From positions 7,250,149 to 7,314,148 of the forward strand of contig NC_052027.1 in the NCBI RefSeq assembly GCF_015832195.1: a DNA stretch of 64,000 nt, in the 5' to 3' direction. The first letter of the stretch is position 1; every line of letters starts with the position of its first letter. Positions 1 to 12,598 of this stretch are shown one piece after another. This DNA is from Motacilla alba alba (Eukaryota > Chordata > Aves > Passeriformes > Motacillidae). The notes under the pieces are model-generated. The model had not been told where the DNA came from. It did no database searches and worked only from the letters and a program-made list of their open reading frames with translations. The translations under genes and the position numbers were made by a program.

Positions 1-3000
1 GTGCTTTGCTTGGAAATGAACTCTTATCCCAAAGAGTGATTTGGGGGAGCCCTGTCCAGCCAGTTGGCCAAGTGAACCTAAATACTTCAGAGACACTTTG
101 GGAAGAAATTTCTGGGCTTGCTCTGCCCAGCCTTGAAATGTAGCTGGTACAAGTGGCTGTGGAAGGGAGAAGCTGCTCCATGAACAGCAGCCAGATGCAA
201 CCTGTGTTCCACTCAGTGCTCCCCTCAGGTGTCCCTGTTCCTGTCAGATGGGTGTGGGCTGAGAAGGAAGGAGCATTTAGGTGTTATGTTTTAGGCACAG
301 AAAATACAGGATGATTTGGGGACAAGTAGTTGCAGCCATCCAGATGTTCTGTTGGACTGCTGCTGATGCTGTAATTTTTGCAGGAGTTTTTGCAGGGGCT
401 GTGGTTTTTGCAAGGAGGTGGTTTCACTTTGCCTGATGTGCTGTTGCAGGGGGTCAGCTCCTCCCACACCTCAGCAGCAGAGAATTTAGGCAGCTGGAAA
501 GTGATGTGGGTATCACATAAGCAGAACATCAGGCAAAAGGCGATTTTCTTCTAAGATTCCAAACATCTTTTCCTAATTCAGCAAGAGGGTACACACGCTT
601 TGCATGTTTGCATGTGACGAGTTTGCTTTTATTGTCACCACCACTAGACTTCCTTCCTTCCCAGCAGACTGCTCCCATTCTTCTTGCAACCAGAGATGAC
701 AGACTCGTCTCTGCCTCAGGAGGAAGCTAATGGGGTGACGCAGCAGGAGCCAGCTGCCTTGCTACCTGCATGGTGACAGTGCAAGGGGGAAGGAAGGCCA
801 CAGCCAGCACTTCTTCAGCTATGGGCCAGGCTGCATGACCTGTGCACGCTGCAAAAACTGTGCCTCCCACCCTGGCTCTGCAGACCACCCTCTGCCAGTG
901 AGACCTCTGGGCAGAAGCCATCTGCTGCTGTTATGTGGGGATGTTCTGAGCTGCTTGGGGTTGGTTTTTGGTGCATAGCAAAGAGCTAGCTGGAGTTAAG
1001 ACTGCAGAGACTTTGTGTGTGCTCAGTCATTTGTCAGGGCAGCACAGCTCCCAAACGTGAATTGATGCCGATACTCTGTGATGGAAAAGAACAGGGAGCT
1101 GGGAAGGGCACAAGGCCTGGCTGAGGGAGTTTGGATTTGGGAAGTTTCAGCTCTGCTCCCTCCCTTTATCAGGTGTTTGGTGCTTTAGTCTGCGAACTCT
1201 CCTCCTCTGGAAGGGTATCTGTGAAGGAGCTGGGTCAGGGAGGAGGGATGGCTGGCAGTTATTAGGTGTGGCTGTGGTTTTCTTTTCCATCTCCCATCTG
1301 CTCCGCATCAGATGTGCCCAGGGCTATGCAGAGATGATTTGGAATAATACTCTTCTAGCCTCTAGCTGTCTCAAGAGAGAGCTGGTATCCTCAAAAGACT
1401 TGAGTTGATCATGCAGCGGTGGATTATGTTAGCCAAGGCTCTGCCTGGTATGATTTCTACTTGTTTGTGGGCTCCTGGACTTAAGTGGTACCTTCTACTC
1501 TAAAAGATGTTGGTTGTAATTCTGCAAAGACTCTCATGGGTTTTATCTACTCCAGGGGCTGCTTCTTTCCCAGAATCTCTCATGGCACATTCCCACACAG
1601 CCTGAGCCACATGCCCAGCAGGGAGAGCAGCAGTTGGTACACTTGTTCCAGCCTAAGTGGTGTAGGGAGGGAGGGCTAGGCAGGAATGGCATCAGAGAGC
1701 CTGTTTTTTAAACTGTGAGCTGGCTGCTTGTACCAGCTACGTGAGCCTGCATGGCTGAGCCATGGGCATCCCCTCGAGGGCTACACCAGCCTGGGAGGGG
1801 GTTATGAGCAGAGCAGAGCAGTGGAGTGTGCCTGAGGCATGGGTAGGGAACAGAAGCAACATGCCAGTGGCAGGATGGAGGATGGAGGAAGTGAATTTGA
1901 CACTGGAATTACACTTTTAAACTTCTGATTTTGCTTGTTTTTAAGTGCTGTTACAAGTGATTGTGCTTGTGCAAAGGTTATGAACTGAGCTGGACCCCAT
2001 GGGGTCTCCATGGGCATTGTTAGATTTCTCCATCGCTAGTGAAAGCCACTGAAGTGCCTGGACTCCTGTGCTGGCTGATAAAAAATGGATGTTTCCTTCT
2101 AAGGCTGCATTGCATCCCTGCTGCTGAACTTTTATTTGGAGTTCCTCAAACTATGACCTCTGAAGCCTCTGTGGCAAAGCTCCTGCTTGGTACATATTTC
2201 ATGCAGCAGGATGTTAGTGATAGAAATTCTTCCTGTAATTTCATCTCTCTGTAAACTCCCTTTTCTCAGCTTCTGTTGCATGCCAAAATATTCCTTTCTG
2301 CACAGAAGTCACCCCAAAAGTGAATCAGATCCTGCTGAGCAGGACAGTCTTCCCACCACCTATTTATAGTGCATGCAATTACCCTCCATGCATCTCGGAA
2401 TTCTAATTGCCTTTTTATTGCTGTTTGTAGTGTGTTAAAGGTTTTTGAATGCTCATGCCTTGTGTTCTCATTAGCTCTATTTATTCCTCCTTTGGCTCCC
2501 TTCCTCAACCTCATCAAATTTAGCATCTTCATGCCTTCAGGGCCTTGGACAGCTCTGCCACTTCTGACTTCTCCCATGTCCTTGCTTGTGTTGCTGCTCC
2601 AGATGCTTTGTGTTCCCCAGTCTCGGCCTGACATGCTCTTGGGACCTGTCTCCTGGAAGGGGCTCTGTGCCTGCTGTGATACCCTACCAGTGATCCCTTT
2701 GCTGGGCAGGGTGGCTCAGGGAAGGTGCCTCAGTGTCTCTGAGGCAGCTGTCCTGCTTCAAACAGGGCTGTTTAACATGGTGAGGCTGCCCAGGCAGTTA
2801 GGGGCAAGTACGTGATTTCCAAATGGGGAGCAATGGTCAAGAGTCTGGGGAGCAGCTGGTAATAGGGACTGAGAGTTGGTAAGCCAGGTGAGAGGCAGGT
2901 GCTGTGGCCCAGGGTCCCCTGCATGGATTTGTTTTGTCAGGGTGGCACCAGAGCTGTTAAGCCACTAGGCTCCCCTTGTGGCAAGACCCTTCTCTAAAGC

Positions 3001-3249
3001 CACAGTCTCTTGGGCTGGGGGCGCATACAACTGGTATCACTGAGATTGCTTTTTTTAGAGCTTATCCTGTCCCAGTTTTCACCTGATGGGCTTGTGCAGC
3101 ACCTGTCACCCTGGTGGGTCACTGGGAACAAGCAGTAGCCTGTATTTGTCTCGTATAGTTTGTTGAGTGCAAAGTCCTTTATAATGTTGTTTGCTTTATG
3201 TTTTAGCCTTGTTGTGTGGCATTTCCATGGCTCAGATTAATTTAATTAT
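1..3249 (+). other. CADPS upstream intron, first part
   Basis: Intronic sequence of the long intron that ends at 30984. I see no exon, RNA gene or datable repeat here. A trivial cluster of three TTTTTGCA words lies at about 376-413. Open frames in this stretch are short, lack family motifs and have no splice context, so I treat them as chance. Confidence 0.7.
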
Positions 3250-3550
3250 CCCCCGAGGTGCTTGCTTGCTCACAGTTGTCCAGGACTTTATTGCCCTCCT
3301 CTTGTGTATTGAGGAGCCCACACAAATCTGAATCATCAGTAAATGTAATCACGGTGTTTGATGTTTGTTCTTCCAAGTCTGTGATATATACAATGAATGA
3401 AACTGGTCTTAATACCCATCTGTGCCTCCCCTTTCAGCACTTCTTATGTTCCAACATGCTTATTTGCTGTGTACAGTCCTGCCAGCGTTTGTCCTAACCT
3501 GAGGAATTAATATTTTACGTAAAATTGTATCAAGAGCCTTCTCACCCTAT
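3250..3550 (-). mobile_element. Old CR1/L3-type LINE reverse-transcriptase relic, antisense
   Basis: On the minus strand this stretch translates, with one frameshift and one stop, into a decayed reverse transcriptase of the CR1/L3 non-LTR retrotransposon clade. Reading from 3549 down, the first piece is EKALDTILRKILI, matching the family's finger-region KAFDxVPHxLL motif. After an internal gap and a frameshift near 3410, the second piece is VLRPVSFIVYITDLEE, matching the GSVLGPVLFxIYINDLE motif. It is followed by TFTDDSDL, in which the catalytic FADD box appears as FTDD. Order and spacing of the motifs are right except that the region between the first and second motif is shortened by deletion. 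The 5' part and 3' tail of the element are not visible. The decay suggests an insertion much older than the CR1 ends at 23.8 and 47.0 kb. It is certainly non-functional. Confidence 0.8.
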
Positions 3551-5394
3551 AGGTAATTTATAGCCAGAGCTGGCTATCAGCAACTTTAGCATGTCTGCTG
3601 AGCACGGTGTCTGCTCAGGGAGGGCTGAGCTCAGTAGCCTGCAGTGCTCTGTGGGCTGGGGCTGAGGACGGGTGAGTGCTCCATGCTGCCAGCCAGCATT
3701 CAGTGTCCCTGCCTGCGGCTGGTTCCAGCCTCCGACATGGTGGCACTTGTGACATGGGCTGTGCAGCGTCACTCTAGGCTGGCATCCTCATCTGTGGGCT
3801 CTGGCTGAGTGTGAGGGTTCATTAGTCAACAAGAGAGTTACTGAACTGGAACAGCCTGGAGCTCCTTGGTCTCAGCGGGAGTTTGCTGTTTCAGGTTCCT
3901 TGTGAAAGGTGAAAGCAAAGGCAGAGCTTGGCAGTTTGGGCACTGGCTGGGGGCTTGAGTTTGAGCCAGGTTACAAGCTCAGCTCTCTGCTCACTTCTTC
4001 ACAGACTCACACAATTATCCAGATCTTTCTCAAGCTGTCGTCAATAAGGTGGTGAAAATATTACTCCTTCCTCCATAGAGCACTGGAAGACAGAGCTTGT
4101 GAGATGCTGAGTGAATTGCTTAGTGCAGGATGCAGGTCTGGGGAGCACTGGGGCTGGACCCGGTGAGAGTGGCTGTGCTGTAGCTCAGACACACTCAGAC
4201 ACTGAACCCCAGGGGCTGCCCCTTCCGTGACTTGCTGTGTCCTCCAAGCAGCTTTTACAGCTGCTCCCTCTTAAAATAAGACAGTTAATAGTCTTGCATA
4301 ATTCATGCTTACAAGTTGTACACATTTGATGATAGAAGGAGCCGATGTTTCATTTACACACATGGGGCTTCATATAGATCTTAACAGCTCTGTGCACAAC
4401 AGCCGTGCACCCTTTCCTGCTGTTTGTGTTTGGGCAGGTGGACAGCAGGCTGCTTGCTGTTTCCATAGGCAGGGCAGTGCCTGGCTTGCCTGCAGCCTGC
4501 TCCTTTGACATTTCCTGAGCTTGTCACGGATGCTGCCCTCCTTCAGGCGGGAGAATTGCAGTGTAATGCAGAAGCAGGACAGGAAAATCTTCATCCTTAT
4601 TGCTCTCAAAACCCAACTGCTGTATGAAAGGGAGGCAGTCTGGAGTCCTGAGCCTAGTTTTGCATTGCTGGGAGTCCGTGGAGCGAGGCTCTGCTCCAGA
4701 TGGGCTCTCTCAGGATGCATATGGATGTGCTCTGGCTGCCCTTGCTTGGGGCGCTCTCGGTGCACAACACGGCCTTCAGATGTTTGTGCTCTGGTGAAGG
4801 CTCAGGCTTCAGGGACAACCAACTGTGACTAGCAGGACATGGGCATTTTAACTCGTGTAGCAGCTCAGCTGCCCTCTGTTAAAGCCCACACATTCAGGAG
4901 AAGAGCAAAACCTCTGATTCTTTCCTCTCAGCCAAAGGCATAAGAGCCAGTGGCCAGCCAGCAGCAGCTGCCTTGCTGTTTGGTTGCTGCAGGTTTGGGA
5001 GGGAGTTACAGCTGCTCCAGTACTGGGGCAAATCATCTCCATTTATCTTTGCTGTTATGCCTCGATGATGTCAGAGAGTCTCTTTACATTGCATATATAT
5101 ATTCAGACTAAGCAAATCACAGTAGTTTTCCTATTAAAGTTTAATGATGAAATATGACACTTGTATGTGATTTCTTTTATTTTTTTCTTTAGCCAGTCAT
5201 TTCATTTGCTCTATAACCTTCATGCTAGTAATAATAATCTTTCCTTGCTGTGACTCAGGGGAATGAATGTGCCTTTTGAATTTGGGCTTTTTTTACCTAG
5301 ACAGAATCTTTGTGGTAGTTTGTTGGTTTTTTGGGTTTTTCTAACAGCTCTGATTACTTGCTTTGCAATGCTGTGACCTATATTCAAGGTGAAA
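3551..5394 (+). other. CADPS upstream intron, unassigned
   Basis: Intronic, nothing I can name. A pyrimidine tract ending in ctttag lies at about 5176-5192 and resembles a splice acceptor, but the sequence after it hits stop codons quickly and shows no exon. A short (at)n run sits at about 5093-5101. Confidence 0.6.
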
Positions 5395-5545
5395 CTTGTG
5401 ATAAATATTTGCTTTGGGGAGAGAAGAACCACCATGCTTTTGAGAAGATTAAGGCCTGTCAGGCAGCAATCCTCATTTCAATTAGACATCAAAATGCAAA
5501 TCATCTAGACTTCAAAGTATTTCAAGGTGAGAGCAGAAAGGACTT
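5395..5545 (+). mobile_element. Possible endogenous-retrovirus pol trace (doubtful)
   Basis: An open stretch on the plus strand contains WGEKNHHAFEKIK, which resembles the start of the RNase H-side region of retroviral pol, where a tryptophan-glycine pair precedes an AFEKIK-type helix. The match covers only about 50 residues, no long terminal repeats, integrase or gag remains are seen around it, and the flanks close with stops. If real, it is a very old, badly eroded fragment with no coding capacity. It could equally be chance similarity; a profile search would decide. Confidence 0.3.
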
Positions 5546-8500
5546 TAATACATTCTGAGATTAAGTTGAAATCCTTGAGCACTTTAATTGTTCTTGGTTA
5601 GTTACGCTGTCTAGGAATGGTGTGGGGGTAGGTTACAGCTGTGCAAGGAAGCCCTTTAAAGATATATTTAGTCCCAGGATTTCAGGGGCTAGAGGAGGGA
5701 TTTGCTCACCTGGATGCTTGGAAGACTTTGCTGTGTTTGAAAGGGTGAATGACAGAGCCTGGGCAGTGGGAAGACTGAAGTATTTTTTTAATTTCTGCTT
5801 GAGAGATTAGCTATGGTTTTATGAAATGTAAATGAAATTCCTACTCTTTATTCTCTTTTTCTTGGATCTCCTTCTGAATTCTCAAGCAAACATTAATGAA
5901 ATAACTGGGGGTAAGAATCAGCAAAAATCCAACTTGTCCCTGCTGAAACCATGGGTACAAGGTCATAGCTGTTTATGTAACAAATCTCAGGATTCAAAAA
6001 ATGTCCTTGGTGTCGTCTTGTGCAATTTTTCAGAGGTGTTTATGGAGTCACAGTGCTACTATGCACCAAAAATTTTAACCATACACTGTAATTGTACATT
6101 GTGCACCTCTTTGTATCTAGTTTGAATGATCACACTTTGTAGATATGATGCAGAAGCGTAATGAAAAAATAGCAAAAATTCAAATTATACATCTATCTTA
6201 TTAAAAAAATAATTATATTAGCATGTAGACTCTGCACTAGAAAAACTTCTCTAGACAGAAAAACTCTCTAACTGTCTGTGTTCTTGAGAGCTGGACCTTG
6301 TGTGGAGAGCATTTGCAGCCACCTCACATCACCCCCTTCCCAAGGGAGCCCAGCAGCCAGTGAGTCCCCATGGCTGGCAGATCTCTCTGGGCCCCGTGGG
6401 GTTGGGGCTCTTTTTGCAAGGCAGGTCTGGGCATTGCTCTTGGGAGTTGCTGGGCCTTGGTAACTCAGCAGAGGTGGGAAGGGCTACAAACAGGGAGGCA
6501 GAGGCAAAGAAACAACCTCCTGCATCATGCAGGCTACTGCTGAATCACTGTTTATGCTGTTTCTGTACCTGCTGACTTGATGCATGGAAATAGGGTACCT
6601 CTATTTTTAGTTCTTACCTTGTGCATTCGTGCACATGCACGCTGAAATTATACTTTTTGTGATGGGAGCAGTTTCTTGCCTACACAGGGAAAGTATTTCA
6701 GAGTTGTGGCACAGTAATGATTCCCAGTTTCTTCCCTTCCTAAAATCATCTGCACAAGGAGAGAGTGAGGAAGAGCTGCTTGCTCTCTGTAGTAGTACAG
6801 GATGCCCCGAGTGCCTTGAAGCTGCTGCTGCAATCGATGCCATCCAGACATGGTCCTGCCCCACTGCCTTTCTGGCAGCAGAATTACAGCTGCCAAATTT
6901 TATTCCATACCCTGCTGGCTTTCTTTACGCTCTCCTTTAGAGCTTATTTGATACCTAAATAGGATTTATCAACTATTGCAGCAGGACCACAGTGTTTTGG
7001 TTTGTTGCTCTCCGTTTTTAATCTGTGGTTTATTCTGCCCCTGTTGATGCTCGTGGAGCAATACTCAGCTCTATCAGCAGAGGAAAAGGTCCCAGGATGA
7101 AACCAGCACATTTATTTTGGCAGGAGTTGAGTGTTGGCTGTTACCTACTGCTGCATTAATTGTGCTGTGAAAACAGGCACCACTTTTGAAGTAATTTAGA
7201 TATAAATTGCCTATATGAGCTGGGACATTGAGGTGAGGGAAAGCAGTGACTTGTCGGTACAAAAAATGACTGTTTTCATTGGGGACAAGATCTGGTTTAT
7301 TTTGTTTATGCAGCGGAAAGCCAGTGGTTGTTGGTGGAACATTCCAGAGGAAAAAAAAAAAGCTTTCTCATTCCAGTGTGTTGGGATTGACAATGGCATT
7401 TTGGGAAGAGAAGAAATAAAAAATGCTCTGCTTTTAAATGGCTCTGTCATTCATGTACCAGCAGCTTTGTGACACTGTCTGTCCTCAGCTGCTGTGACTT
7501 CAGAAGCTGAGATTCCCCAGAGCTGATGAGATTATATGACTCTGTTATGTCCTTTAGAAAATGCATTATTCCTTCCCTGGCATCCTCCTGGTGCCCAGGG
7601 TGCTGGTCCCTGCCACCAGACAGCCTGGGAGTGAGTGCTGCTGCTGCTAAAATGAGTGAAGTGACAGCAAACTGGTCCAAGCACTGTGTCCCATGTAAGA
7701 AGTGTGACAAAAGGCTTGTTCAGGATTCTGCCTTAAATTCCTGTGTCCGAAACCTTAATGCTGAACTTGGCAACCATGAGTTTTTTCTGACTGCCCTCTT
7801 TGATTTGCTCTCAGGAGAAGGTAGCAGGAGAATAGCTGCTGCTCTTGAATACTGGGTGAAGTTTGGCATCAGCTAGCTGGGAATTATGCCTTTGACCTGA
7901 AGGTCTCTGTAGCTTTGGTTTCTGGAAAGTCTGGATGCTAAACTGTCATCTCCCAGTAGGTCTCGTGTCTTAAACCACTTGCAGCAGACCCTGTGGCAGC
8001 CTTGCTTTCCTTAGAAGCTTGTTCAGAGTCTCAGTATCCAGAAATTAGTGTTGCCTCTAAATTCAGATCAATTTCTTAAATAACCTTTTACTGCACTGTA
8101 AGAGTTTGGTCTGGCCAGCAAGAATGACTTAGTGATTCTGGTACTCACTCTGGCCCAGTGATGCCTGGTGTCTTTTGGGTCCTTTGCTGCCCTTCATCCT
8201 TACAGAGCCTTGGCACCCACACCCAGGAAAGAATGGTGTCCTTGTGAAACCCTTGCTGGTCCAGTTTCTGTCCTTGTTTCAGGGATATCAGGAATGAAGC
8301 AGTTGCTTGCATCACTGCAGAGTAATTTTCTGCCTCTGAAACCACGCATAGAGCTGCAGCACGTTCACTGCTCGCTGCACACACAGCCCTGGCTTTTCCT
8401 GGTGTGAAAAGCCTGCTGAATTGTTTTAAAATGTCACAGCAGGAAAGAGCTTTATTTCTCATACTCCATCATTTATGTCAGCCCAACTTGTGAGCTGTTT

Positions 8501-11500
8501 GCCAGAAGCACGTGCATGGGTGTGAATGCATTGGCTTTACATGGACCTGTTTTCTGCATGTTTGTGTCTGCCCTGCTGAGGAGCATCACCAGCCAGTGCT
8601 GGAAAACTCCTGTAGCAAAAGAGGGACGAAAGGAAGGGGAGAGGTGGGAGGAAGGTGCTCCTCTTGAAGCAGAAACATCATTTGCTTCTGTTTCACCTCC
8701 CTACAAAGAGACAAGGAGGGCCTTTGGACTGTGCAAGGTAGAGCAAGGGCTACCCAAGAGTAGCTGTTTAGAAACAGATCCATGGTACCTCTTGGGTTTG
8801 GGGGGAGAAACGCTGAAGGTTTGGGCACTTTTTTTCTGGACCTCAAACTGGACTGCAAATATTTTCTCCCCAAAGATGTTTAAAGCTAAGCCTTACAAGA
8901 CTGAAATGGTGTGCAAGCAGCCCCAGCTCTCCCCGAGGCTTCAATTTTCAGGATTATTCAGAGATTTGCAAATTAGAAAGGTGCTGAAACCAGTTGCCTT
9001 GAACTTCAGTGGAAAAGCATTTGATGGTGTGTGGCATCTTGCAAGTTAGTTCCCAGGCACCATCCCCTGTTGGTGGTACTTTTCCATCCCTGATGCTGTC
9101 TGTGGCCAGAGCTCTCTGCTTGGCTTATAGCCACACTTTTTAAGGCACAGAGAAACCAAGGCAAGGGGAAGAGGCTGAGCACAACCTGTGCAGAGAAGGT
9201 GCTCCCAAATCCGTGCTGGCTGCCAGCTCTTTCTTCACTGTGCCCAGGGAGATGCCAGTGACTGTGCCAAGATGCTGGGTGTGAGGTATGGGATGTCTCT
9301 AAAGGCACCTGAGCAGACAGCTTGGAGGTCAATACCTCGTTAGAGCAAAGCCATGTGCCTGCCTTGCCTCTCTGCTCTCTAATTGCTGCCTCAGTGCTTC
9401 CTATCTGCATCCAGTAAGCAAGCTGCTGGACAGTTAATTACTGCTCTGGTCTGAGTGCTGTATTATAGTCCCTTCTGTCAATACTAATTGTTTTATAGAA
9501 ATATGAAGTACCTCTTCCCCTTTCCTCCAAGGACTTTGAGATGCAATGTGGGCTTTAATGATTTCATTCTCCCTTCTGTCCACTGCGAGCAGGAAAGTAT
9601 CTCCCATTTTCAGTGGGCACTTAGGGCAATGTATTGGAGAGGCACGAGCACTCTGCTTTTGGGGTCTGTTCCTGTGCCTTTCCAAAAAAGCTCTTTCCTT
9701 GCCCTGGTACCTTTGGTGCTGTGTATTTATAACTAATCAATTGCAACCCAAGATCAGAGCTATGATTATCAATTGTCCTGATGAATTCAGGCAGTGCTTC
9801 CTTGCATTGTTCCCTTCCTGGATGGGGTTTCTTTTTCTTACTTTTCAACCTTTGGTTTAATAAATAGGTGCAAAAGAGTAACTTAAGTAACTTAAGCAGG
9901 GAATCTAATGAGTAACTTGGGTGGGCATCTACTGAGAGTGCACACCATAGTGTGTAAGGATCAAACATAAGGAAAATTCCCCCTTCCAGGCATGAAAATT
10001 GTCAGCTTTTGGCATTCAGTTGCATCTCCATGTATTTGCACTGAACCAGGTGGTCAAGGTGGGCAACTACTGGTGATGGCTGTTTGCAGGGGGATTTATG
10101 ATTTTGAATGTGTTTTAATTATTGCCCTGGAGTAAACACCAAATAAACCCACATTCATTCATAATTAAAGAAAAGTAAATTTAAATGTGCCCCACATGTG
10201 TTGAGCTTCAGGTGTGTTTGTAGTGACTGATGTTTTGGAGCTGTGCTCTGGTTCTCTTTGCTTCACTGGAGGTTTTGCTGTTAGCTTTTAATCATTAGCA
10301 GCATTGCACAGAGCAGGATAGATTCCCAGGTGAGCACCTGTGATCTGTGCTCTCTGTCATGCAGAGATGAAACAGGAGAGCAGGGAAGAGCTCTCTGCCT
10401 GGCTGTGGGAAAGGCCCTGCCACTGGGATGCTCCAGACCTGATCCTGACTGCTTTCTGTACCTACAACTTCCTGCAAAAGCCTCAAAAATGAGATATGGG
10501 TGTGTCTGAGGGTGCTGGTGTGATTTTAACAGAGATGGGGGAAATTTGTTGGCAGAAGGGTGGATGGCAGAGTCCCATTCCCAGTGGGGTGTGGAGGATG
10601 AGAAGTGTTTTAGCCCTTCACTACACGGCAGCTTCTGCTCAGCACGTGCCTCTGTGTTGCTCAAGGTGCACGTCCTGGCACTCAGATCAGGGCTTCATCT
10701 GCTGTCAGCTGGTTGCACCAAGCATTGATGGTATTCCTCTGTCTTCCCAGGGGATTCGCAGAGCAGACCATACTTAATTAGACTTGCTTTTATACTTAAT
10801 TAGAGTCACTTTCAGAAAACAGTGCAACTTCTGGTGCTATCAGCGCTTTTCGATGGCAAACATGGGAGGGCAGGCAGCATGGAGGAATTGCAGACCCACA
10901 GGGCCAGAAATACTCAGACTGAGAGGCAGGACTGCTGATCCATGAGCTGAATGGTGCAGAATGACTGCTGGCTACTCCCACAGGCATGGCACAGTGCTGG
11001 ACTACTGGACATGCTCAGTGCATCCTTGTCAGGCTGAGGAATCCTTGTTGAAGGTCTGAAACTGCTGTACCCAGGCTGAGATTACACGGCTGTCAGTGCA
11101 AGCTGTGAACTGGGAGGTGACACAGCTTTTTCTTTAGAAGAGAGTCTTTCTGCATATTGTGTGGGATTTATAAACAAAACTTACTCCAATACAGGCTGAA
11201 TCTTTCCTGTATTCTATTAAAATAGAAGGAGACAGGAGGCAAAAATTAGCCTTTTAGACTTAATCTCTGTCTTCTTCATCATCTGTATTGAGCTCTGAGG
11301 GTGTTTGTGACCAGAGATTTGTTGTTTGGCTTCGAGTTCCTGTACAAGGACTTTCCGTCTCAGCTGAGCACCCTCAGTGCTTTCTCTGCTGTTCTCCTCC
11401 ACAAACATTCTGTGAAGTTTGATGTGCTGCTGATGTCATCTGCAGGACATTCTGTTCTGTGGTTTTAAAATGCATCCCAATTTCAAACCTGCTCCACTGG

Positions 11501-12584
11501 GCTTAAGAAAGCCTGTGCTGGTGCCCTTGCTGTCACATCACCCAGGCTTGTGGAAGCCTGCATGTTAACTGGGCTCTGAAAACAGTTTCCTGCTTCTCAG
11601 CAACAAATGTGATTATGGTTACACAGGGGAATGGAAGCATGAGAAGCCACATTGTTGCATTAAAGGTCAAGTTGAGTTGATTTTTAATCTTTCAACAGCA
11701 GCAGCCTCCTCTTTATTACACATGTGACTTCATGTGTGTCTGCCATGGCATAGGCAGGAGCTTGGAGATTGAGTACCACGTAGGCCAGGCTTTGCTTTTA
11801 TACTTAATTTTCTGGGGAAAAGAGGCAGTAACATCTTGTCTCTAGCTGTTTTTTTAAGAGAAGAGCCTGGTGCTGCTGTCTGTCAGTGGTACCCAGTGCT
11901 GCTGCTTTGTGCCTGCCATGGGTGGGACTGGGGAGCCCCAACTCTACGTGCAGCTGGACTCTGGGTGGGAGTGATGGCACCTTGCTGTGTGGGACCAGCA
12001 CCTGGAGACCACGGGCTCCACTGGGAGTGGGGCCAGTCTCCAGGCTGTGCCTGCCTGGGGCCTGTGGCACGAGGATGTATATTTTGGGAGGGTGTGGGAT
12101 TCCATGTTCCAGGGTAAGTGAGCTCCCACACATGTACCCAGGGATATGCAGCAGCTCAGGATGTCACCGATGATGTTTGTCACCTTAATATTTATCTCCT
12201 CTATTTGCAAATCTTGGCGTGAGCTGCAGATTCTTCTATTAGTATTTTGGGACAATTTCCTTCAGTTCCTGATTAAAATGCATGTGTTTTTCCTCATTTA
12301 AAAATATCATCTGTATCAAAAAGCTAATGATCACAATACCTGGCTTCCTTTTCCCCAACAAAGATGACAGCAGTGATATAAATCATTCTGTTGCTGATTG
12401 TAAAATTGCTACCTTCAGGCACGTCTTTATTTTAGGGTTGGATTTTTTGGCTGCCACAATTTACAAGAGAAAGACAGTTAGAAATTTTCTCCTTTTAATA
12501 TGTAGTTTTCACGACTCTCAAGTCTCTTTATCGTGTCAAACTGCTTTGGCTGCCAGGCTGGAAAAAGCAGAAGAATAAAGTGCC

Positions 12585-12598
12585 TTTTTTTTTTTTTT
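12585..12598. repeat. T14 homopolymer
   Basis: A run of 14 T after tgcc, followed by cccc. Simple sequence; it could be length-variable. On the minus strand it would be a poly(A), but no retroposed sequence is attached to it. Confidence 0.9.

Noticed and set aside
4010..4140. Possible sense-strand MIR core
   Set aside because: Only a few short words agree (attactcc...cctccatag, ttgtgagatgc); too weak to list.
5170..5192. Acceptor-like pyrimidine tract ending in ctttag
   Set aside because: The following sequence reaches stop codons at once and matches no CADPS segment; no matching donor.
6607..6864. Minus-strand CADDF resembling the reverse-transcriptase FADD box
   Set aside because: No neighbouring reverse-transcriptase motifs in the right order, unlike the 3.25-3.55 kb relic.
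8516..9049. Plus-strand open frame of 177 codons
   Set aside because: No domain, signal or repeat pattern, no exon borders, and ordinary intronic composition; a frame of this length is expected by chance in 64 kb of moderately GC-rich intron.
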